This document shows, one piece after another, positions 33,109 to 41,100 of a stretch of 64,000 nucleotides of DNA. Positions within the stretch are counted from its first letter, which is position 1; every line of letters begins with the position of its first letter. Location of the stretch: positions 19,775 to 83,774 of the forward strand of contig NZ_JAGIOE010000002.1 in assembly GCF_017876575.1 (NCBI RefSeq). Reading direction: 5' to 3'. This stretch comes from Paeniglutamicibacter psychrophenolicus (lineage in GTDB: Bacteria > Actinomycetota > Actinomycetes > Actinomycetales > Micrococcaceae). The notes beneath the pieces are model-generated. The model was given only the letters and a program-made list of their open reading frames with translations. It was not told where the DNA came from and made no database searches. The translations under genes were made by a program, and so were the position numbers.

Positions 33109-33829
33109 ACTGGACATGTTGGCCGAGATGAGCCCCATCGAGGCGGGAGAGCGATCTGCTGGGGAAACAGCACCAGCAGCATCCCTGATCAACGCCCAGC
33201 AGCGGTTGGACGCCGCACACCAGGCACTGGCCAGGGCCGAGGGTGTGGTGCGTGAGGCAGCGGAAAAGAACGAAGAAACCCTTTCCGGGTGGTTGCGTGC
33301 CGCCGCCGCCGAAACACTGGCGCAGGCAGAACGCACCCGGGATCGGGCAGCGGCCGACGTGGAAAAAATCGCGGGGGAAGTCGAAGCGGCCAAGACCAAC
33401 GCGGCCCAAGAAGACAATGGCAACAAAGAAGCCCGGCCAGATCCTGGTGAAGCACCTGCAGCTCAGGAGGAATCCCCGCTGGTCTACCAGTCAGCCGAGG
33501 AGTTCCTGCACGAGCATCTGCTTCCGCTGTATAACCGGATCATCGATTCACGGAACGGGAAATGGTGCAGGCAGTGGTTTCTTCACCCCGAAGCGGTCAG
33601 CCGGGTGGAAGCATTGTGGCGGGCCTGGGAGTACTTCCGTCTTGATCCGGCCACAGGGATGAGCGTGTGGTGGCGTGACCACGCCGATCCACATATGGCG
33701 GTTTTGCTGAGCCAGAAAGGGCCATTCCATCCCTGCAACAACGGCCGTCACCACACGCCCGAACCGTTTGAGTGCGATTACGCACCCGAAGGATGGTTCC
33801 CAAAGGCCGGGGATATTCCACCCGAGTAG
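33101..33829 (+). CDS. DUF4913 protein
   Basis: A 242-aa protein. The first 120 residues are a charged coiled coil (INAQQRLDAAHQALARAEGV). The C-terminal domain matches DUF4913: EFLHEHLLPLYNRIIDSRNG, KWCRQWFLHPEAV, LWRAWEYFRLDP and PFHPCNNGRHH. This family is regularly found at the end of actinobacterial conjugation operons and its task is unknown. Eight-base overlap with the coupling protein gene. A strong hairpin follows. Confidence 0.8.
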   Translation: MDELDMLAEMSPIEAGERSAGETAPAASLINAQQRLDAAHQALARAEGVVREAAEKNEETLSGWLRAAAAETLAQAERTRDRAAADVEKIAGEVEAAKTNAAQEDNGNKEARPDPGEAPAAQEESPLVYQSAEEFLHEHLLPLYNRIIDSRNGKWCRQWFLHPEAVSRVEALWRAWEYFRLDPATGMSVWWRDHADPHMAVLLSQKGPFHPCNNGRHHTPEPFECDYAPEGWFPKAGDIPPE

Positions 33830-33845
33830 CGGAATACGAAATGGG

Positions 33846-33875
33846 GGGTGCACATCGGTTTTCCGATGTGCACCC
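33846..33875. terminator. Bidirectional hairpin between convergent operons
   Basis: Perfect 13-bp stem GGGTGCACATCGG / CCGATGTGCACCC with loop TTTT. It separates the rightward T4SS operon from the leftward mobilisation operon. No long T-run follows on either side, but the position fits a shared terminator. Confidence 0.7.
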
Positions 33876-33894
33876 TCCATTGACCGTGCGTTTG

Positions 33895-35364
33895 CTATCG
33901 CGTAGGGCCATCCTGGCCTTTGTCCCTGCCCTTGCCAGCGATAGCCGTGGCTTTGCGCGCCGTGGGTGTCTTCTCGGGAGCTTTTACTGCCTTGAAGGGG
34001 TGGATGGCCTGACCCCTGGCCGCGGCCACTCGACCCTTCACCTCTGCTTGCGTTGCTTTGCCTTCCAACGACGATTTAAAGCCCTCATATTGTTCGTTGG
34101 AGCCGTAGACCGGAACCGTCGGTTCCTTGTCTTTCTCGGAGAGTACTGGCGTCTTCAGGTTGGGATCATTGAGCACGTTGTCCTGGATTTCTCGGCCTAG
34201 GGGTGCGATCCACGCAAACAATTCCTTCTCCGCATTTTCATACCGAGCCTCAAGCCCGGTATTCCCCTGATCCACGAAACCTCCCTCGGCCAAGGTCTTT
34301 GCCTCGTGCCAGTCACGCGCGGTGGCTACGAATTCAGCGTCTGCGAACAATGAATCTTCGGCACCCGAGTAGTTCTGTCCAATCTCCTTGCGCAGATCAT
34401 CAATGCTTGGTCCGTTGATCCCGTCCTGGTCAATCAGGTGCATACGTTCAGCCACGGCCAGGTCCGCATCCGGTGCAGAATCGGTTCCAGCGGCATTCTT
34501 TGATGCATGGAGTGCGGCCACCATATCTTCGCTGGCAAGATACTCAGAGGGCACCTTGTGCCGTTCCAACTCGTCCTTCAGCTCTGCGGCGTAGCGCTTG
34601 ATGTGCTCTGTCTGTGCGGCTTCGACAAGGGCCATGGTATCGGCATGTTCCTTGGCTACTTTCAGGGCAGTGGCCCTATGCTGCTCATTTGCGATGAGCA
34701 GGTCAGGAAATTTCTCAGAGATAGCCCGATCTACGTCATCGTCTTTTCCAAGCAACCCTTGGATGATCCCTGTCTGGGCCCAGCCTCGGGCCTGCTCTTC
34801 TTTTGCTGTGCCCTCGACGAATTCTAAAGCGGCTTCCTTTGTTACTTCACGGGGCTTACTTGGTCTGCTTGTGAAGTCGGGGGTATAGAACTTCTGCGAG
34901 TCCAGGTTGGGCGGTATCGGCTGAATCTGCAAAGTTCCGTCGTTAAGCTGTTGCACAGCAATGGTGTTTCGCATGTATGCGGCATCATTCTGCACGATTA
35001 CGGTATCGATCCCATACCGTTCCTGTACTTCATTGCTGATCTTCTCGGCTGCCGCCAGCGCCACAGGATCGTGGTCCTTCCACGCCTCGGCCAGAAGATG
35101 TGCCTGGGTGATCTGTTCCGGCCGGGCTGTTTCCCACCAATCATCCCGGGTAGCGGGAATGATGACGGATTGCATCACCGCACGGTCGGCGGCGAAGGCG
35201 CGCTGTGCTTCCACTGCGGCCTGCTCGCTGCGCTGCTCGACGTTGCGCATGTACTGCTGCCGGGCACGAACCACTTGATCTGCCAGCTGTGAGCCGGCGA
35301 CTAGGGACTGGCGCAGCATTCCTTCAACAACGTCTTCAACGTGCTCTTCGCTCATGGGACTCAC
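33895..35364 (-). CDS. Unknown helical protein of the mobilisation operon
   Basis: Not recognised. A 489-aa acidic, mostly helical protein without membrane segments: EQRSEQAAVEAQRAFAADRA near the start, ITQAHLLAEAWKDHDPVALA, and a basic tail (KAPEKTPTARKATAIAGKGR). The GTG start has AAGGAG five bases upstream, better placed than for the ATG three codons on. It follows the relaxase on the same strand after 33 bases. Such large accessory proteins commonly accompany actinobacterial relaxases. Confidence 0.75.
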   Translation of the reverse strand: MSPMSEEHVEDVVEGMLRQSLVAGSQLADQVVRARQQYMRNVEQRSEQAAVEAQRAFAADRAVMQSVIIPATRDDWWETARPEQITQAHLLAEAWKDHDPVALAAAEKISNEVQERYGIDTVIVQNDAAYMRNTIAVQQLNDGTLQIQPIPPNLDSQKFYTPDFTSRPSKPREVTKEAALEFVEGTAKEEQARGWAQTGIIQGLLGKDDDVDRAISEKFPDLLIANEQHRATALKVAKEHADTMALVEAAQTEHIKRYAAELKDELERHKVPSEYLASEDMVAALHASKNAAGTDSAPDADLAVAERMHLIDQDGINGPSIDDLRKEIGQNYSGAEDSLFADAEFVATARDWHEAKTLAEGGFVDQGNTGLEARYENAEKELFAWIAPLGREIQDNVLNDPNLKTPVLSEKDKEPTVPVYGSNEQYEGFKSSLEGKATQAEVKGRVAAARGQAIHPFKAVKAPEKTPTARKATAIAGKGRDKGQDGPTR

Positions 35365-35397
35365 TTGCTCCTTTTAGGTGGGGTCGGGCGCTGGCTC

Positions 35398-37044
35398 TTA
35401 ACGTCCGTGTTCTTGCTGGGGTCCTGGCTTGGTTGGTTGGTAGATGCGTGTTGGTTCGGTCTTGGACGGCACGACGCTGCCTGTCCGTGGCGCGGGTAGC
35501 TGCGTGGAGGCTGGAGCGGGGAAATTCAACCGTGCCAACCTGGAGGACGCATGCTCCGGTTCACTGGCCTTGGAGATAGCCTGCACAGGACGTGGCATCT
35601 GCTGTCCGAACGAATGCAGGTCGTTCGCCAGTACCGTGCGCAGGTTGCGGGCATGCCGGTAACGCTGCGACTGGTTGTGCATTTCAAAGATCGCTTTGGA
35701 GGTCCGCATGAGTTGGATCAATAGCGCAGTATGCGCGGCGGTCTTGCTCTTGGACCCGGCAGCAAGAAGCAGCATGGTGGAACCAGCCAGCGACGGCATG
35801 GGGACCGGCTTCTCGTGCCGGCGATAGTCACGCAATTGCGCGGTCTTGGCCAGCTCCGCGGCGGTGGATGCCAACGGCCCGGGCGTGGATTCAAGCTTCT
35901 CCGACCAAGCGGCAAACACTCCGGAAGTCTCGCGTGCCGCCCGCGCCCACGACGCGTGGTCATTCAGCGGCAGGGACCGCAAACGGTCGGCAATTTCTTG
36001 GGCCTGCGCGGTGTACTGATCCCACAGTTGCGCATCCGTCAGCTGTGGCTTGGTGTACCGTGCCTGTGGCTTGGCTTGTCTGCGGTTTCGGGCTGCTGCA
36101 TTCCATTCGGCGACGGCGTCCATGGACCCTTGGGCAGTGTCGGGCCACTTGGTCCGCAGCTGCCCCAGGCCAAGGTCGCGGGCGATCTTGCCGCCACCAA
36201 ACCACACAGGACGCTCACCCTTGGCCGGGCGCTCGGCCACCGAATAACCGACCACCACATCGGTGGTGTTCTTCGCATAGCGCGGGCGCATGAGCAGGCC
36301 CAGGTCCCGGCCCTGGCGGACGAACTCTGCCTCGGTTGAAGCTGCGGTTGAAGCGGCACGAACCTTGCGTTCCAACGAGGTCCGGTGCATCTCCCGGCCC
36401 TGGCGGATCGCGGTCTGCTTTTCGGCAGGGTCATAGCCCCTTGAGGCATGGACGGTGGAGAGCTCTTCCAGCCCGTACTTCTTCTCCAACGCACGGCACG
36501 TGTCCTGTGCCCGCGAGCGGTCATTGTGCACCGACGCCTTGGTGCCGTCCTCGCGCACCAGCGACAGCGCAATGTGGATGTGCTGGTTCCCGCCGGCACT
36601 GGCTCCATGGTCTACGGCAGCCCAGCGACACTGCGCCTTGCCGCTGGCCTCCGAGAAACCCATCGCGTCAACAAAATCATTGGCGATGTCCCCCCATTCC
36701 TGGTCAGTGATGTTCCGCTCTCCCACGGCAACACTCAGTGAGCAATGCCAGACATCCGCCTTGACCAACTGCGGCTTCCCATCCAGGCCTAAAGGAGCGT
36801 CCTTGCGGTCATCACGCCGCATGACCTCCACACCGAACTTGCGATGCGGTTCGTCCAGGTACGCAGCGATCCTGGAGGCATCATCCTGGTCAAGGATTCC
36901 ATCATCGAACCACGCCATCACCGCCGCATCCCCCGCCACCAGATGCGGGTCATGGTGCACGTTCGACGTCTTCGCCGGATCAACCGAGACAAGGTATGAC
37001 AGCAGTCCCTGCATCCGTCCGCCACGGGTAACGTTCGGCATCAT
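35398..37044 (-). CDS. MOBP-type relaxase
   Basis: A 548-aa relaxase that nicks oriT and stays attached to the transferred strand. The metal-binding histidines are His100 in VWHCSLS and the HxH at 155-157 in NQHIHIALS. Tyr17 (GLLSYLVS) is the candidate nucleophile. The C-terminal half is helical. Its start overlaps the MobC stop codon (ATGA), as usual for mobCP pairs. With VirD4 and VirB4 present, the plasmid is probably self-transmissible. Confidence 0.85.
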   Translation of the reverse strand: MMPNVTRGGRMQGLLSYLVSVDPAKTSNVHHDPHLVAGDAAVMAWFDDGILDQDDASRIAAYLDEPHRKFGVEVMRRDDRKDAPLGLDGKPQLVKADVWHCSLSVAVGERNITDQEWGDIANDFVDAMGFSEASGKAQCRWAAVDHGASAGGNQHIHIALSLVREDGTKASVHNDRSRAQDTCRALEKKYGLEELSTVHASRGYDPAEKQTAIRQGREMHRTSLERKVRAASTAASTEAEFVRQGRDLGLLMRPRYAKNTTDVVVGYSVAERPAKGERPVWFGGGKIARDLGLGQLRTKWPDTAQGSMDAVAEWNAAARNRRQAKPQARYTKPQLTDAQLWDQYTAQAQEIADRLRSLPLNDHASWARAARETSGVFAAWSEKLESTPGPLASTAAELAKTAQLRDYRRHEKPVPMPSLAGSTMLLLAAGSKSKTAAHTALLIQLMRTSKAIFEMHNQSQRYRHARNLRTVLANDLHSFGQQMPRPVQAISKASEPEHASSRLARLNFPAPASTQLPAPRTGSVVPSKTEPTRIYQPTKPGPQQEHGR

Positions 37045-37439
37045 GTCGGAATCCCGTCAACGACTTCCCGAATGCGGACAGCAAGTTTCTTCACGTACGC
37101 CAGGGTGGCCGCCGCCTCGGCCGGGAACTCATCACCGGAGTTGGCGTGACGCGCCAACTGGTTCACGTTGTTCGATACTCGCGCCAGCAGCGTGTGGACG
37201 GCGAACAATTCTGCGATGGCTTGCTTACGTTCCGTGGGGGTCTCCGATGCTTCGGAACTCAGCGCGGACTCAACCAGCAAACGCGGGATCGTCACGCCCT
37301 GCTTCTCGGCCAACTGCAACAACTGGGCCTCCTCTTCCGGAGACACCTTCACCTTGTGAAAGTGCTGCCGCCCTCCCTCGACGTTGGCACGCCGACGACG
37401 AGAAAACATCCGACCTGTCGGAGTCTGCTCACTCATCAT
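37041..37439 (-). CDS. MobC-like relaxosome accessory protein
   Basis: A 132-aa protein: a basic N-terminal part (MFSRRRRANVEGG), an RHH-like strand and helices (QHFHKVKVSPEEEAQLLQLA), and the MobC signature RVSNNVNQLARHAN. It helps the relaxase melt oriT. I chose the start at MMSEQTP; a longer frame upstream is Cys/Arg-rich and unlikely. It is the first gene of the leftward mob operon, adjacent to a candidate oriT. Confidence 0.8.
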   Translation of the reverse strand: MMSEQTPTGRMFSRRRRANVEGGRQHFHKVKVSPEEEAQLLQLAEKQGVTIPRLLVESALSSEASETPTERKQAIAELFAVHTLLARVSNNVNQLARHANSGDEFPAEAAATLAYVKKLAVRIREVVDGIPT

Positions 37440-37535
37440 TACGTCCTGTCCTTGGCCCAGCGCAGCGACCCCGAAACCTCGGGGACCACACCACAAGTGT
37501 GCCGGACACAGAGCGCAGCGTCTAGTCCGACAAGC

Positions 37536-37554
37536 CATTTAGGGGACCTAAATG
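37536..37554. other. Candidate oriT inverted repeat
   Basis: CATTTAGG, spacer GGA, CCTAAATG, about 100 bp upstream of mobC in the gap between the divergent mobC and the 94-aa gene. oriT sites of MOBP plasmids usually lie next to mobC and contain an inverted repeat before the nick. It could alternatively be the mobC operator. Confidence 0.45.
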
Positions 37555-37628
37555 TATAGCTTGCTGCGTTTCAGTTCAGTATCGGTCCTATCTGGCCGTT
37601 GGGCACGGGATCGGGTTAAGCTGGTGTC

Positions 37629-37913
37629 ATGGACACCATCGAACGCACCCAGCAGCAGGCACGCGAACTGCTGAACTCACGCATCGACTCGGTCACCGAC
37701 CTGGTCAAGGCACGCCAGCACGTGGCCGACCTGGAAGCCAAGCTCGTCGAAGCGAAAAAGGAAAACAAGAAGGCCTACGTGCGCGCCATCAAGGACGGGT
37801 GGAGTGCAGAGGAACTCAAGAAGCTCGGTCTCGACCAGGCCACCACCACGCGTCGCCGGCAGGCAACAAAAAAGCCGACTGAATCCCAGTCGGCTCCCGC
37901 GGCGGACGCATAA
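37629..37913 (+). CDS. Small coiled-coil protein next to the mob region
   Basis: A 94-aa protein with a heptad-like helix (SVTDLVKARQHVADLEAKLV, then EAKKENKKAYVRAIKDGWSA) and a motif EELKKLGLD that resembles a degenerate HTH, followed by a Lys/Ala tail. Unknown function. Divergent from mobC. Its last 16 codons overlap a terminator hairpin that works on the opposite strand. Confidence 0.65.
   Translation: MDTIERTQQQARELLNSRIDSVTDLVKARQHVADLEAKLVEAKKENKKAYVRAIKDGWSAEELKKLGLDQATTTRRRQATKKPTESQSAPAADA
37867..37895 (-). terminator. Intrinsic terminator for the leftward helicase operon
   Basis: On the minus strand AGCCGACTG, loop GGATT, CAGTCGGCT is followed by TTTTTTG. This is a textbook intrinsic terminator reading leftward, placed inside the 3' coding end of the convergent 94-aa gene. 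Confidence 0.75.
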
Positions 37914-37960
37914 CGTCCGCTGCGGGCAAGTGCGCGGTTGGTTCCCTGGAGGTGGTGTTT

Positions 37961-38034
37961 CCCCGCGACCACATGGGCACGGCAAAAGATATTTCCTTCG
38001 GTCTTTTCCCGCACACATGTGGATGCCGGGACCC
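37961..38034. repeat. 74-bp inverted hairpin repeat, left copy
   Basis: Identical at 72 of 74 positions to the reverse complement of 44654-44727. The sequence can itself fold: on the minus strand CCACATG pairs with CATGTGG, and CGGGAAAAGA with TCTTTTGCCG (one mismatch), around a 12-base loop. Weaker similarity continues about 25 bp inward. It lies 100 bp beyond the helicase stop codon. Confidence 0.8.
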
Positions 38035-38133
38035 AGCTGACCACCTGCACACAACGCCCGGCTCACCGCAACCCCGCAAGGTCGCCAACCGCAACCGGGC
38101 GATGTGCACAGCCTCCACCCGTGGTGCTTGCGT

Positions 38134-41100
38134 TTACCGCTCCATGTCAGCGCGGTCAACAGTGCTCGCGCCGCGCCTAGTTGAAGCCACCGCAGGCTCA
38201 GTTGCCAGCGCTGAACCCCGCGTCCCAGCCGGGACCGGCGAGTTGGCACGCTGGATCTTCTGCATGGTCTTGAGCTCTGCATCGAACGTGGGCTGGGGGT
38301 TCTCTTCCCCGCGCATCTGCCTACCGATTCTCTCCACATCCCACCGGGCTACTTGTAGTGCATCGGCGTGCTTGAACGGTTCCCTCAAGGCTGCTGCGGC
38401 ATCGCGATATTCCTGCCGTGTTTCCTCGATGGCGCTCTCCAGTTTCACCACTGCCTGCGGCAGGCGATTGATCTGGTTTTCCAGCCGCTGGATGAGTCCC
38501 ACATTTGGGTTCATCGCCGTCTCTCGGCCGACCTCCACATACACCCCCGGGGCTTGGTCAATGTGGAAGCGAACCGGGGATGAGTTGATGTCCCCCAGGA
38601 TGCCCATCCCTTCCACGACGCGCACGTTGTGTCCGGCGAGGGTTCCCGCGATTCCGGCGTCCCGCTCGGCGTGCATCGGCGGCCTGAACGACGTGTTCTC
38701 CTTGACCCACGTGCCCAAGGCCTCGGCTGCGTCGGTGCGCTTGTCGTGGCGTGTGCCCTTGATGGTCATGGCGAAAGAATCCCCGCCGACTTCACCGGTA
38801 GTTCGGGCTGCAGCCGCTTGAAGCTTGGGCAGGTTGTCGATCTGCACGCGACCCTTGGTTTCCGCTCCGTCCTTGCGGTGCACCAGCGAGGCCTGGTTGC
38901 GGTTCCAGGCACGGCTGAGCCGTTCCAGGCGGGAGAGTTCCTGCTCGGCCTTCGACTTCTCAAGGATCAACGGGTTGCCACTGGAAATGGCCTTGACCTC
39001 GGCAAAAGACAAGGTGTTTTCCCCAACGTCCTCGATCTCGCGCACGTCGAGCTTGCCGCGCATGATCTGGTCAATGAACTTGGACTTCCGCTCCAAGGTT
39101 TGCCACATGAACGTGTCGAACGATCCCTTGGTAACGACCTGGGAAATCTCAACCTCGGGATTCTGGTTCCCCTGCCGAATGATTCGTCCGTGGCGTTGGG
39201 AAACATCAGCAGGACGCCACGGCGCATCCATATCCACCAGGTGCACGGCACGGTTCTGGATGTTCGTTCCCACACCCATTTTTTGGGTGGAGCCAATCAG
39301 CACGGCAACGTCCCCACTGCGGCACGCGGCAAAGAGCCGGCCCTTTTCGGCATCATTTTTTGCCTCATGCATAAAGCGCACCTTCTCTCCCGGCACACCA
39401 CGGGCGGCCAGGTCGTCCTTGAGCTGGTCATACACGTTCCAGTCCTTCGACGGTGTACCCAAATCGCAGAACACGATCTGCAAGGCCCCCGGAGTCGGAT
39501 GGTCCTCCTTCGTGCTTGGATCCATGAAGATGCGTTCTTTGGTCTTCTCATAGACCCCGGCAATCACGTCCGCTGCAGCCCCGGTCTTCGTGGAGGCCTC
39601 CAGCATCTCCAAGGTCGGATCCACCAAGCGCATATCCAGTGCGGCCTTGCGCCCGTCACCGGATATCTTGAGCATATTGTCCTCACGAGGGTCCACCTGC
39701 CGTGCCTGCACCGCTTCTGCGCGCTCACCGATATCGGCAATGTAATCCGACAGCTCTGCACTGGGCTCCACAATGACCATCCGCGGCAGTCGCTTCCCGT
39801 CCTCACGGGCAGCAAGATCAGGCACCGGCAGCTGAAGGTCTTCAGCGGTCTTCACGTCCGCGAAAGTGTGGAACATCTTCAACAGTTCCGGCACATTCTG
39901 GAACTTGGCGAAACGTTCTTTCAGCTTGAAGCTATCCCCGCCGGCTACGGACATCTCCATCTCCGACACCACTTCACCAAAGGTCGCCGCCCAGGTGTCG
40001 AAGTCGTTGATCCCTGCCTTTTCCAGCAGGTCCGGGCGCAGGTAGCGCTGCATGACATACATTTCGGTGACACTGTTGGCAATCGGCGTAGCCGTGGCCC
40101 CGGTGATCACCCGGTCTCCGTGGGTTTCGCGCAGGTAGTCGACCTTTGCGTGCAGGTCGGCTGCACGCTTGGAACCATCAATGGCCGCATCACTGATGTT
40201 GGACGGGGTTTCCAGGTTCTTGAAGTCGTGCAGCTCATCCACGATCAGGTAGTCGATACCGGTCTGCTCAAACGTAATCCCCGGATCGACGGGTCGATCT
40301 CGTAGAACCTTCATTTTTTCTTCCTGGGCTTGGAGGCGCGTCTCCATCTTTTTGACTGTCATCGACTTTTCACCACGTTCTGCCGCTCGTGCGCTGGCAG
40401 CGTCCAGCTCGCGTCGACTTTTACCTATTTCCCGCATCACGTACTTCTCTTCTGACTCTGGAGACAGCTCGATCCGCTCGAACGCATTCCTCGTCATGAT
40501 GACCGCGTCCCAGTCATTGGCCGCAGCACGCGCCACGAACTCGCGGCGTTTGTCCCCTTTCAGGTCTGCCGATGACGCGGCAAGAATCTGTGCCTGCGGA
40601 TAGATTTGCAACCACTCCCGGGCGAACTGGTCCAACATGTGGTTCGGCACCACGACGGCCGGCTTGTTCGTCATTCCCAGTCGGCGCAGTTCCATGGCAC
40701 CCATGACCATCTCGGCGGTCTTGCCGGCCCCCACCTCGTGGAACAATCCCACCGAGGGTTCGGAAATCATCCGTGCCACCGCTGCGCGCTGGTGCGGGCG
40801 CGGTTTCCAACTCTGCACCAACCCGGGGAATGTCAGCCGTTCCCCCTCGATGCTGTAGTCACGCAGCACAAGAGAATTGAAACGACGGTTGTATTCATCG
40901 GTCAGCACGACCGTGCGTGCGGGGTCTTCCCACACCCATTCGCTGAACCGCTCCTTGATCATCTGCGCCTTTTCCTGCGCAGCAGTGGTCTCGGTCGGAT
41001 TCACGATACGGCGGTTGCCCTTTTCATCGTCGGGGTCCGGATCGGTCACCTGCACCCGTCGCTGTTCCAGCAGGTTCTTAAAAATTTCCCCTGCCGCCAT

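Noticed and set aside
37952..38821. Plus-strand frame sharing a peptide with a minus-strand frame at 44446-44715
   Set aside because: The shared peptide only reflects the 74-bp inverted repeat; the frames diverge outside it and run antisense to the helicase on the left.
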